From NCBI GenBank assembly GCA_019242435.1, contig JAFAVN010000538.1:1-16643 (forward strand): a stretch of 16,643 bases of DNA. Reading direction: 5' to 3'. Below the pieces are notes generated by a model. The model saw nothing but the letters and a program-made list of their open reading frames with translations, did no database searches and was not told where the DNA came from. The stretch comes from Verrucomicrobiota bacterium (GTDB lineage: Bacteria; Verrucomicrobiota; Verrucomicrobiia; Chthoniobacterales; JAFAMB01). Numbering within the stretch: position 1 is the stretch's first letter; each line of letters begins with the position of its first letter. Position numbers and translations under genes: made by a program. Positions 6,755 to 14,256 of this stretch are shown here, in pieces.

Positions 6755-7765
6755 TCAGGCACTGATTGCTCTCCGGTTCTGGACCACATCGATACCAACG
6801 GCGATCAAGATCAGGATGCCGATGATCAAACCCTCGATCAACCCGAGGTTGCCGATGGTAATCAGCGCATTATGCACTGCTTCGACGAGCAGTGCGCCGA
6901 GCACTGCTCCAACGATCGTGCCCTTGCCGCCCAGGATGCTGGCGCCCCCGATCACGGTCGCGGCGATCACTTGCAGCTCAAGACCGAGACCGGCGTTTGG
7001 CTGGACCGTGCCGCTCTGGCCGAGTTGAATGACTGCGGCCAAGCCGACCAACATCCCGGTCATGGCATAGACGAAGATGATCACGCCGCGCACATTGACT
7101 CCGGCGAGACGCGCGGCCTCCGTGTTGCCGCCAATAGCATAGACATGTCGACCGAGCGGCCGGCGCGCCATAAACAGACCGAACAATACGCAGAGCAGGA
7201 TGGTCAGCCACCAGGGAATAGGCCAGCCGAACAAGCGATCGAGCGCCAGCGCATGCGCAGCCGGCGGCGGCGTGATCCATTGTGGTCCGAGTATCTGGAT
7301 GTGCACGGCTCGAATAATATTTAAGGTGCCGAGGGTAACGATGATAGGATGAATGCGGCCAAAGGCCACGACAGCGCCATTGATCAGGCCGACCAGCAAG
7401 CCTACCCCAAGCGAGACTACCAGGGCCACACCCAGGTCGCCACCCGCCACCATCGTCTTCGCAGACATCAACATGCACAGCGCCAGCATCGACCCGACGG
7501 ACACGTCGATGCCACCCGTGACGATCACCATGGTCATGCCGATCGAGACGATAGCCACCACCGCCACATTCGACAGGATGGTGACGATGTTGTCGCTGGT
7601 CAGGTACGAATGATGGGTGAAGTTAAAGATCACGCTTCCCGCAACCAGGATAAGAAGCACAATGACTTCGCGCCGCCCCAGCCAGTAACGCCAGTCCATT
7701 CGTTTGGCGTTCCTCGGTCGGTCTTCGACATTTAGGGTTTGCGGATCGGCGTTGTCGGCGGTCAC
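6755..7765 (-). CDS. Sugar-type ABC transporter permease (first)
   Basis: This encodes 336 residues of the same permease family, with the signature GGIDVSVGSMLALCML (about residues 84-99) and a second conserved stretch near the C-terminus (VIAATVIGGASILGGKGTIVGA). About ten hydrophobic segments are visible. It starts with GTG, and the GTGA at 7762-7765 overlaps the stop codon of the ATPase gene, so translation is coupled. The N-terminal tail (DRPRNAKRMDW near residue 16) resembles the DRRPPNAKR tail of the second permease. Both are built from the CGTTTGGCG-type repeat. Together the two permeases would form the heterodimeric pore for a sugar or sugar-like ligand. Confidence 0.92.
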   Translation of the reverse strand: MTADNADPQTLNVEDRPRNAKRMDWRYWLGRREVIVLLILVAGSVIFNFTHHSYLTSDNIVTILSNVAVVAIVSIGMTMVIVTGGIDVSVGSMLALCMLMSAKTMVAGGDLGVALVVSLGVGLLVGLINGAVVAFGRIHPIIVTLGTLNIIRAVHIQILGPQWITPPPAAHALALDRLFGWPIPWWLTILLCVLFGLFMARRPLGRHVYAIGGNTEAARLAGVNVRGVIIFVYAMTGMLVGLAAVIQLGQSGTVQPNAGLGLELQVIAATVIGGASILGGKGTIVGAVLGALLVEAVHNALITIGNLGLIEGLIIGILILIAVGIDVVQNRRAISA

Positions 7766-9270
7766 AGCGTTTTTTGTAGTGTTCTGCCCCCCATGGCCGC
7801 AGCCAGCACCGCGCCCGCGGCGGCGTCGCGAGAAAATCGGCCGGTGATCTGACCCTCGCGCATCACGATAATGCGATCGCTTAATCGCAGCACTTCTGGC
7901 AATTCCGATGAAATCAGCACGATGGCCACGCCCTTTCCTGCGAGATTCACAATCAGATTATGAATCTCCTGTTTAGCAGAAACGTCGATGCCGCGGGTTG
8001 GTTCGTCGAGTATGAAGATGCGTGGCTCGCTCGCCAGCCACTTAGCCAGCACAACCTTTTGCTGATTTCCGCCCGAGAGATTCGAGACCTTGGTCGTCGT
8101 GTCCGGAGCCTTGATAGATAACTCGTGGAGGTACCGGCGCGCCAAGTCGTCCTCACGACGGGGTCGTACCACTGCCCCACGGAGAGAGAGCCGCCGGATA
8201 ATCGCGATAGCGGTGTTATAGCGGAGGGTCAAGCTGCCAAAAAGGCCCTGACCTTTGCGGTCTTCCGGCAGATAAGCGATCCCGAGGCGCAACGCTTGGG
8301 ACGGAGATCGCATGCGCACGGAGCGATTGTTGACTCGAACCTCGCCTGCGTCTGCCGGCTCGATGCCAAAGAGGGCCTGCGCCACCTCGGTGCGTCCGGC
8401 ACCCACGAGGCCGAAGAAACCTAAAATTTCGCCCGATCGCAGATCAAAATCCACACCTTGGAAAGCCCCACGCCTGCTCAATTCTCTCACAGATAGCGCC
8501 GGCTGCCCCCCGGCCGGCGCCTGGTGGGCGACGCTCTCAAATAATGCGTGCCCCGCCATGAGCTCGATCAGTTGGGCGCTGCTCACGGCGTCCAGCGGCC
8601 AGGTGCCCTTGATCTCGCCATCCTTGAGCACCGTAACGCGGTTAGCGAGCGAGTAGATCTCCTCCAGACGATGGCTGATATAGATGATGCCCACGCCGCG
8701 ATCGCGCAGCTTGCGAATGATGGTGAAGAGATTCTCCGCTTCCCGCGCCGTGAGAATAGCAGTCGGCTCGTCGAAGACCATCACGCGAGCGTCCCAGCTC
8801 AGCGCCTTGGCGATCAAAGCGAGCTGTTGCAGAGCAACACTCAGGCTCCCCATTTGGCGCTGAGCCAGCCTCGGATCCACGTCCAAATCGCGCAACAAAT
8901 CCTGTACGCGCCGAACTTGCGCTCGTTTGTCGATATTACCAAGCCGGTCGCGCAGCTCGCGTCCGGTGAAAATGTTCTCCGTGACGCTCAACTCCGGGTA
9001 GACCAGCGGGTCTTGGTAGACCGTGCCGATGCCTAGCTGCAAAGCTGCGGCTGGTGAAGTCAGGCTGACCGGCCGGCCGTCGATACGGATTGCCCCTGCA
9101 TCCGGCTGTAGGGCACCGGCTAGAATCTTGATCAATGTGGATTTGCCGGCGCCATTCTGTCCGCAAAGGGCATGTACCTCCCCTGCCCGCAGGTCAAAAG
9201 ACACGTCGGCCAGCGCGTGAACGCCGCCGAAAGACTTATCAATGCCCTGCATTTCCAACACGGTCGCCAT
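7762..9270 (-). CDS. Sugar-type ABC transporter ATPase with two nucleotide-binding domains
   Basis: This encodes 502 residues, the usual length for RbsA/RhaT/LsrA/MglA proteins. Domain 1: Walker A GQNGAGKS (37-44), signature LSVALQQ (143-149), Walker B VMVFDEPT (163-170). Domain 2: degenerate Walker A GLVGAGRT (287-294, Arg instead of Lys), signature LSGGNQQK (398-405), Walker B IFILDEPTRGID (418-429). The second Walker A change is normal for this family and implies that site 1 does most of the hydrolysis. The ATG at 9270 is preceded directly by a triple AACGTT-type repeat, with no Shine-Dalgarno. It follows the binding-protein gene after a 219-base repeat-rich spacer and overlaps the first permease by four bases. 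It energises uptake at the inner face of the membrane. Confidence 0.95.
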   Translation of the reverse strand: MATVLEMQGIDKSFGGVHALADVSFDLRAGEVHALCGQNGAGKSTLIKILAGALQPDAGAIRIDGRPVSLTSPAAALQLGIGTVYQDPLVYPELSVTENIFTGRELRDRLGNIDKRAQVRRVQDLLRDLDVDPRLAQRQMGSLSVALQQLALIAKALSWDARVMVFDEPTAILTAREAENLFTIIRKLRDRGVGIIYISHRLEEIYSLANRVTVLKDGEIKGTWPLDAVSSAQLIELMAGHALFESVAHQAPAGGQPALSVRELSRRGAFQGVDFDLRSGEILGFFGLVGAGRTEVAQALFGIEPADAGEVRVNNRSVRMRSPSQALRLGIAYLPEDRKGQGLFGSLTLRYNTAIAIIRRLSLRGAVVRPRREDDLARRYLHELSIKAPDTTTKVSNLSGGNQQKVVLAKWLASEPRIFILDEPTRGIDVSAKQEIHNLIVNLAGKGVAIVLISSELPEVLRLSDRIIVMREGQITGRFSRDAAAGAVLAAAMGGRTLQKTL

Positions 9271-9277
9271 GTCTGAA

Positions 9278-9297
9278 GTTCAACGTTCAACGTTCAA
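9278..9297. repeat. Tandem TTCAACG repeat at the ATPase start
   Basis: Seven-base units ttcaacg, ttcaacg and ttcaatg follow each other on the plus strand, ending about seven bases from the ATPase ATG. In the transcript the leader of the ATPase gene therefore reads as repeated GAACGTT, occupying the place where a Shine-Dalgarno would be expected. Confidence 0.65.
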
Positions 9298-9352
9298 TGC
9301 GTGGCAGAATGGAAGATTGGAAGGGTGAGAAGAATGGAAGATTGGAAGGATG

Positions 9353-9487
9353 GAAGAATGGAAGGCTGGAGCGCTGGGATGTTCTTTCCTCGAAGCTGGT
9401 CAGAAGCCGCTCGAAGAACTGAAGCAGCGGCTGAAAGGACACTCTTCCAACCTTCCACTCTTCCAACCTTCCAACCTTCCATTCTTC
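9353..9487 (-). promoter_or_regulatory. Long hairpin formed by complementary TGGAAG and TTCC arrays
   Basis: Bases 9353-9370 and 9470-9487 pair over 18 positions with one mismatch, which becomes a G-U pair in the minus-strand transcript. Neighbouring repeats on both sides allow other registers. The 99-base loop holds a second 7-bp stem (9405-9411 with 9426-9432). It lies directly after the binding-protein stop codon. In many ABC operons a structure here raises binding protein over membrane subunits by 3'-end protection or partial termination; that role is inferred. Confidence 0.5.
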
Positions 9488-9489
9488 TT

Positions 9490-10497
9490 TTAGAAATTGA
9501 ACTGCCCGATATTCGACTTATCGAAAACTGTCGGTGGTCCCAGGATCAGCATCTTTTTGCTGGCGTCGTATCTGACATCTCCAATTGTGGGCACACTATT
9601 GACCGCCTGAAAGGATTTGCCCTGGCAGAGCTGGAGTCCGGCCCAGACCGTCAAGTATCCCAGATTCACTGGGTTCCAAAGCACAAAACTCTTCACCGCG
9701 CCATTGTCAACGTACTGCTTCATCAGGGAAGGCACAGTGATGCCGGTAACAAATACCTTGCCGACTGCATTCAGATCGGTCACTGCTTTGGCCGCGCCTG
9801 GAGCGGAGGTACTGCACTGGCCGATGATACCCTTTAGGTTGGGATGACCGGTGATCAGATCTTTACTATCCGCGACCGCCTTGGCGATGTCCTCTCCCGA
9901 ATAGACGACTGTCACCAGGTGCATATTAGGGTACATTTTGGCGGCGCGCTCCTTCTCGATGGCAATCCAGGCATTCAGGTTCTGCGCGGCTGGGCCGCAG
10001 GAATCAATCGCCCAATCGCCTTGTTTCCCCATGGCATCGGCTAAAGCGTCAATTGTCGCCTCTCCGATCTCGGTATCGAGTGCCTGGTTGACAAATACGC
10101 GGCGCACGGTGCCCGGCGCATCGGTATCGGTGGTGAACGTCTTAATTCCCTGTGCCTCGGCTTGTTGCAGCGCGGGAGCCACCACTGCCGGATCGTCAGG
10201 AGCAACGGCAATAGCATCCACATGCTTCGCGATCAGTTGCTTGATCGTCTGCACTTGCAGGGACGCATCGGCAGTAGTCGGCCCTTCATAATCGAACGTG
10301 ACGCCCAGATCTTTTGCCGCCTTGTTTCCGCCATCAAGCATAGCGTTGAAATAGCCGATGTTGATCAGTTTAGGCACGAAGGCGATGGTGTATTTCTTCT
10401 GTGCCGGCGCCGCAGCGGGCAGACCTGTCAGGGCGAGTGTAAGGAGCAGTGTGAATGTTGAGAATCCGAGCTTCGGGTTTGGAAATTTCAATTTCAT
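9490..10497 (-). CDS. Periplasmic sugar-type ABC substrate-binding protein (RhaS/LsrB/RbsB class)
   Basis: This encodes 335 residues. A signal peptide ends at APA (30-32), followed by KKYTIAFVPKL, the usual first strand of a type I periplasmic binding fold. Features typical of the rhamnose/AI-2 binding branch are GPTTADASLQVQ, DAIAVAPDDPAVVAPALQQA, an aspartate-rich TTDTDAPGT hinge region, and a C-terminal VKSFVLWNPVNLGYLTV. It captures the ligand outside the inner membrane and delivers it to the two permeases. The start ATG is fixed by an in-frame TAA 12 bases upstream, and a promoter stands about 30 bases before it. Rhamnose, another deoxysugar or AI-2 are all possible ligands; no nearby catabolic gene decides between them. 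Confidence 0.92.
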   Translation of the reverse strand: MKLKFPNPKLGFSTFTLLLTLALTGLPAAAPAQKKYTIAFVPKLINIGYFNAMLDGGNKAAKDLGVTFDYEGPTTADASLQVQTIKQLIAKHVDAIAVAPDDPAVVAPALQQAEAQGIKTFTTDTDAPGTVRRVFVNQALDTEIGEATIDALADAMGKQGDWAIDSCGPAAQNLNAWIAIEKERAAKMYPNMHLVTVVYSGEDIAKAVADSKDLITGHPNLKGIIGQCSTSAPGAAKAVTDLNAVGKVFVTGITVPSLMKQYVDNGAVKSFVLWNPVNLGYLTVWAGLQLCQGKSFQAVNSVPTIGDVRYDASKKMLILGPPTVFDKSNIGQFNF

Positions 10498-10527
10498 TGT
10501 ACGGGGAGATTAAGAAACGAAGATAAA

Positions 10528-10555
10528 ACTTTATTTGCCAAGAGTTACCTGTCAA
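10528..10555 (-). promoter_or_regulatory. Sigma70-like promoter of the ABC importer operon
   Basis: On the minus strand a perfect TTGACA (-35, 10550-10555) is followed after 16 bases by TAAAGT (-10, 10528-10533; four of six consensus bases). Transcription would start near 10521, giving a short leader of about 24 bases before the ATG at 10497. No operator palindrome is obvious around it. Confidence 0.55.
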
Positions 10556-10611
10556 TCAACGGTAAGCGTCTGGTAGTGCCTACTAACGGCAAGTCTGGCA
10601 ACAGAAATTCG

Positions 10612-10634
10612 AGGAGTTACAGGATTTACAGAGG
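10612..10634. repeat. Short TTACAG double repeat
   Basis: The plus strand reads ggagttacaggatttacagagg, with two TTACAG cores ten bases apart, immediately beyond the stop codon of the conserved hypothetical gene. It resembles the other short repeats in this window's spacers. Confidence 0.4.
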
Positions 10635-11267
10635 CTACGGAAGTTCAGGCGCGTCGGTCAGTTTGTGCGGCCGGCAGCCGCGGCGCAATGCGCCATCCAC
10701 CGGTACGTGATTAAGCATTTGGTTGGCCTCTACGCTGCGCAGCAAGAGACCACCGCGACTCAGGTCGCCCCGTCCGACGAATTCACGAGGAAATTGCAGC
10801 CGGCTGCTGAAGATTGGGAGTAGATGATCGACATACTTTCCCGACGCCACGCTTCCGAGTAAGACAATTGAGCAGCTATCGGAGCAAGCAGCAGCCAGTA
10901 GCAGCGAATCTCGAATTAAGGGTTGGCGATAGCGTTCATCTTTTGCGTCGATCGGTACGTGGGAATAAGCCTGCAATTCTTCCGCGGTGGTCAGTGTATC
11001 GGCGTTAATCAGGCCGCGGTTACTCGTAATGATCAGTACTCCCGCTTGTCCCGCCGGTGCGCGTGCGAAAGCGCGAGCATAAGCCAGTTTTCCCCGGAAG
11101 TAGAGTCCACTCATAAAAGCGAAGGCGTCACCCAGCGGTATTCCCCCACCCCTATGCAGCCGCTGAGCCAGGGGGAACTGAGCCTCCGGATTAAGCAGCA
11201 CCTGGGCCCGTTTTCCACCGACATTTGCCGGCGAAAGCAAAAATATCCGATACGAATCGAGTTCCAT
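10635..11267 (-). CDS. Conserved-looking protein of unknown function
   Basis: This encodes 210 residues from the ATG at 11267 (MELDSYRIFLLSPANVGG). A TTG seven codons further upstream (11288) is possible but has no better binding site. The sequence has no signal peptide or membrane helix. It mixes alpha/beta-like hydrophobic strands (GVLIITSNRG, SCSIVLLGSVASGKYVDHLL) with motifs that look structurally important: YFRGKLAYARAF, FVGRGDLSRGG and GALRRGCRP. The IVLLGSVASGKY stretch resembles a nucleotide-binding loop only loosely; it is not a Walker A. I do not recognise the family with confidence. It lies upstream of the ABC operon on the same strand, with a separate promoter between them, so a link to transport is not shown. 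Confidence 0.7.
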   Translation of the reverse strand: MELDSYRIFLLSPANVGGKRAQVLLNPEAQFPLAQRLHRGGGIPLGDAFAFMSGLYFRGKLAYARAFARAPAGQAGVLIITSNRGLINADTLTTAEELQAYSHVPIDAKDERYRQPLIRDSLLLAAACSDSCSIVLLGSVASGKYVDHLLPIFSSRLQFPREFVGRGDLSRGGLLLRSVEANQMLNHVPVDGALRRGCRPHKLTDAPELP

Positions 11268-11343
11268 TAGGCCGTTTGAACCGGGCAACTATCCACGGGC
11301 CAAAAAGTCTCGTCAAACTCGGTCAACAGCAGACAATAAAATA

Positions 11344-11355
11344 GCGGGACCGCTG
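11344..11355 (-). terminator. Weak hairpin with flanking A/T runs after the AI-2E gene
   Basis: The self-complementary AGCGG...CCGCT is flanked on the plus strand by an A-rich stretch (caataaaa) and by TTTTTT (11357-11362), so it could terminate in either direction. The stem is only four to five base pairs. It lies about 110 bases beyond the AI-2E family stop codon. Confidence 0.25.
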
Positions 11356-11464
11356 GTTTTTTAGCCCCGATTTCTCGCAGATTACGGCCGAGCCACCAGC
11401 GTACGGTGCCAAGCCTCGGGGCAACGTTCGACCGGCGGAACCGGTTCGAGTTAAAACAGCCATC

Positions 11465-12517
11465 CTAGATGAGATTTCGATCCGCTAACTCGCGTTTAAC
11501 ATAGGCATAATAAATCGGCGCTATCACGAGTCCACCGAGCCCGAAGGCAACTTCCATTACCAGCATCGCCGCCAGAAGTTCCCAAGCGCGAGCGTAGATA
11601 GTGGAACCGACGATTCGCGCATTCAAAAAATATTCGAGTTTGTGAATAATAACTAAGAAAGTCAGAGCGAAGACCGCGGCATAGACCGACACAGATAGGC
11701 CGGCAACAAATATCGCGCTGTTCGAGATTAAATTACCTATTACCGGCAGCAAACCGGCGAAAAAGGTAATAGCAATCAACGTTTTACTCAACGGCAAATG
11801 AGTGCCGAGCGCAGGCAGTACAACAAAAATAAAGATCGCGGTTAGCACAGTGTTCAGAGCCGAAATCCGTATCTGAGCAAAAACGATTTGGCGGAAAGCG
11901 TTAGCAAAACGCGAGATTCTCTCAATGAGAGCTGCGGCCAACGGTTTATCCGGTTTTTTCTGGGTTACTTCGAGGACAGAAACCAATCCGCCGATAAACA
12001 TACCGACGAGCGCCCGAAAAAGGAAATGAAGCAGGTCCTTGCCAAATTGCTCCACCTCTCTGGAATGTTCGTCCAGCCAGCCTGAGGCGAGCGTCTTCAG
12101 CTCGTCGACATTCTCAGGAGAATTCTCCACCAAGAAGGATGGCAGTTTAGCTCGTGCTTCGGTAACAATCTCATCCAATTTACCAGACAGTACTGCAGGA
12201 CTGCTAGCCTCGCTCTTCAGGAACGCCGCGATGCCAAACCCGGCCACGATGAGAGCCGCGATAGTTACTGTGGTCAAAGCAGCCACGGCAAACCATCGAG
12301 ACCATCGATTGATCAGATGACGCTCGATAATCGGAGCCAACAAACTAACGAGTTCGTAGACCAGCAGTCCGGCGACTAGCGCTGATACCAGATGCAGCAG
12401 CGGGATGCCGATGAGAGCCATTCCGGTCAGAATCCACGCGGCGATGATCGGTTTGGTGACGGGTTCTAGCGTATCGAGTTCACCGCCGTTTTCGGTGGTC
12501 GAAACGGTGTGGCCCAT
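11465..12517 (-). CDS. AI-2E (PerM/YdiK) family membrane transporter
   Basis: This encodes 350 residues. Two pairs of N-terminal helices (about 22-60 and 73-100) precede a soluble, acidic segment (about 105-165). A membrane-bound C-terminal half then contains the family hallmarks: PVIGNLISNSAI (about residue 255), IHKLEYFLNARIVG (about 288-301), ARAWELLAAMLVMEVAFGLGG (about 308-328) and a final APIYYAYVKREL. The family's founding member was proposed to export AI-2, while other members act as sodium/proton antiporters, so the substrate is open. It lies near the LsrB/RhaS-like importer, but the intervening gene is unrelated and no luxS or lsr processing gene is present. The ATG has no clear Shine-Dalgarno. 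Confidence 0.9.
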   Translation of the reverse strand: MGHTVSTTENGGELDTLEPVTKPIIAAWILTGMALIGIPLLHLVSALVAGLLVYELVSLLAPIIERHLINRWSRWFAVAALTTVTIAALIVAGFGIAAFLKSEASSPAVLSGKLDEIVTEARAKLPSFLVENSPENVDELKTLASGWLDEHSREVEQFGKDLLHFLFRALVGMFIGGLVSVLEVTQKKPDKPLAAALIERISRFANAFRQIVFAQIRISALNTVLTAIFIFVVLPALGTHLPLSKTLIAITFFAGLLPVIGNLISNSAIFVAGLSVSVYAAVFALTFLVIIHKLEYFLNARIVGSTIYARAWELLAAMLVMEVAFGLGGLVIAPIYYAYVKRELADRNLI

Positions 12518-12653
12518 AAAATTTGAGCGTCATACAGTCAGGCGAGAATTGCAAGAATGGGCCCAGCAAACTGCTAATCAGTTACAGACCATGGCTCGGA
12601 GGTCCGGCCCGAGAGTAGTGTAACGAAGATCAGCAACGCGATTGCTCGCAATT

Positions 12654-12677
12654 GGTAGGGCGACGGCTCGCCCTACC
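12654..12677. repeat. GGTAGGGCGA inverted repeat (REP-like hairpin)
   Basis: GGTAGGGCGA (12654-12663) and TCGCCCTACC (12668-12677) are perfect reverse complements around the loop CGGC. It sits in the spacer downstream of the MutS-like operon and upstream of the AI-2E gene. No T-run follows on either strand, so it looks more like a dispersed palindromic element than a classic terminator, though it could still slow polymerase or protect the MutS-like transcript's end. Confidence 0.65.
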
Positions 12678-12699
12678 GATCAGGCAGAACGGAGAGCCT

Positions 12700-14256
12700 T
12701 CAGGAGCTCTGATCGCCAGTTGGGGAAGTCACCAACTCCAACTCAGGTCGTTCCGGCACCAGCTTATGCTCGAATATCCGATTATATAAGTCTTCTCCGT
12801 AGCTGGTCCGCAGAGGCTCTGCCTGTACGAGTTTGTATGTCCGCGAACCGTCGGCTCTTCTTTCCGCTCGCAGGAACGTGACGTTGTTCCATTTCCTGCC
12901 ATGGAATCCGGAGGTGAAGGTGTATTGGTGAGACACGAAAAACATTTTGATCCGCCGTTCGGCCAGTGCGGATACGATCTGTCGGGCGATCTCCGAACCT
13001 TCGCGCTCGTTGGTGGCTGCGAATGACTCATTGAATAACACCAGGGAATTCGGCGACAAATGGTCGACGATTTCATCCATTCTCTGCAGCTCTTCGTCAA
13101 ATTTGCCGCTGTTCATCGTCTCATCCTCTTCCCGGCGGTAGTGAGTACACAAAGTCGAGCAGAGGTTAGCAGAGAATGACGTCGCGCCGACAAACATCCC
13201 GGCTTGCATCATGAGCTGCGCCAGACCGATACTGCGCAAAAAAGTGGACTTACCGCCCTGGTTCGCGCCCGTGATAATCACCATGTCCTTATGTTCGGCG
13301 CCGAGATCGTTCCCCACCACCTGAGATCGGATGCTTAAAGCCAGACCGATATCGTACAGTTCAGTAAACGAATGCCTCCGTTCGTTAGCGTTGACTGGCA
13401 CTGGAAGACAGACGGGCTCCTTCTTTTTTGCCAGCGCTTGATGCAGGTTCATGCAACCGAGATAAAACCCCAATTGGGTTCGCAGCCTTTTGAAGAAAGC
13501 CAGAATATAATCGGCGGATTGGCCAAGCACGTTGGCCACTTGATCGATCCCCCTTTCGTTCAATTCTCCTAGGGCCTTGGCGCCGCGCTGATCCCGAGGA
13601 TGAAGTCGGAACTGAAAGGACTGATCCCGGCCGCCGCCGAAGAACCAAAGGAACCGAGTTTTCTTGGACGGCGATTTCCGAAGAACATAATTGGCACCCT
13701 TGTTGCCTTCACCCAACTCCGCGCTAATCAAGACACCGTTCAAAAACCTGAGCTCCTGTAGATGCGCGCGAATATCATCAAGATATTCATCGGTAAGCTC
13801 GCGTTTGAGCATGGCGAAGAGGTTGCGAAAACCTTCCGAATTGAAGCCATCTGTTTGTTTTTCAGCCAGGATTCGCAATTTCCTGAGAACGTCCAATAGC
13901 ATCTGGATCAGCTCCAGTGACCGGTTGAGCACGCCCGTAGGATATTTACTAAAGAAACTCCAGTACCCTTTGTTCTCACGTTCGACTCCTCTGACAGCAA
14001 GGCTATAAAGCTCCCGGACAACGGAGGAATGCTTTAAGCAATCCTGAAGCACACGTTGCCGATAAAGGATGGTATCTACATCAGTCGCTAAACTTGAGAG
14101 AATGATTTCTTTGGACGCGGCAAACAAAAACTTGTCCCGTTGAGCCATTACCGCGAGCACAACATCCAGTCCCAGGTCGTGAACTAATGCTTGCTCGTTC
14201 CAAGGGAGCGGCTCCGAATCGTAGTCATGCTCCGGATGCAGGAGACAAACCTTCAT
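12700..14256 (-). CDS. MutS-like ATPase, second subunit of a tandem pair
   Basis: This encodes 518 residues. The N-terminal two thirds are helical and charged, like the MutS core/clamp. The C-terminal third is a MutS-type ATPase: Walker A GANQGGKST (330-338), Walker B LVLFNE (405-410) with Asn409 where most MutS have Asp, then SFAATNEREGSEIARQI in place of the usual GRGTS helix, and VSHQ (441-444) at the switch position. The mismatch-recognition domain I, with its Phe-X-Glu motif, is missing, and so is the connector domain. There is no Smr nuclease domain. The ATG overlaps the stop of the preceding MutS-like gene by four bases (ATGA), so the two are made together. It is probably a heterodimer partner acting on DNA or branched nucleic acid. 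Its function is not established. Confidence 0.88.
   Translation of the reverse strand: MKVCLLHPEHDYDSEPLPWNEQALVHDLGLDVVLAVMAQRDKFLFAASKEIILSSLATDVDTILYRQRVLQDCLKHSSVVRELYSLAVRGVERENKGYWSFFSKYPTGVLNRSLELIQMLLDVLRKLRILAEKQTDGFNSEGFRNLFAMLKRELTDEYLDDIRAHLQELRFLNGVLISAELGEGNKGANYVLRKSPSKKTRFLWFFGGGRDQSFQFRLHPRDQRGAKALGELNERGIDQVANVLGQSADYILAFFKRLRTQLGFYLGCMNLHQALAKKKEPVCLPVPVNANERRHSFTELYDIGLALSIRSQVVGNDLGAEHKDMVIITGANQGGKSTFLRSIGLAQLMMQAGMFVGATSFSANLCSTLCTHYRREEDETMNSGKFDEELQRMDEIVDHLSPNSLVLFNESFAATNEREGSEIARQIVSALAERRIKMFFVSHQYTFTSGFHGRKWNNVTFLRAERRADGSRTYKLVQAEPLRTSYGEDLYNRIFEHKLVPERPELELVTSPTGDQSS

Larger units (their letters stand above)
9271..9489. other. Spacer between binding protein and ATPase, made of short repeats
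   Basis: There is no gene in these 219 bases. From the ATPase side there is a triple (C)AACGTT repeat (9278-9297), a purine-rich TGGAAG array (9307-9370), a unique centre with a small inverted repeat (9405-9411 with 9426-9432), and a pyrimidine TTCCAACC array (9440-9488). The two arrays are complementary and could fold the transcript into a long hairpin (separate entry). Confidence 0.7.

Noticed and set aside
6683..7324. 213-residue plus-strand open frame across the first permease
   Set aside because: It is antisense to a strongly supported permease, begins in the repeat spacer and is rich in Asp/His/Gln/Arg as expected from reading a hydrophobic gene backwards.
9307..9488. Repeat arrays considered as a CRISPR
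   Set aside because: Units are 7-10 bases, degenerate and without spacers of constant length, and no cas genes are present.
9301..9837. 178-residue plus-strand frame starting in the TGGAAG repeats
   Set aside because: Its N-terminus is translated microsatellite and the rest is antisense to the binding-protein gene.
9490..12517. A full AI-2 quorum-sensing (Lsr) system
   Set aside because: Only an importer of the broad Rbs/Rha/Lsr class and an AI-2E family protein are present. There is no luxS, lsrK, lsrR, lsrF or lsrG, and the family name AI-2E does not prove the substrate.
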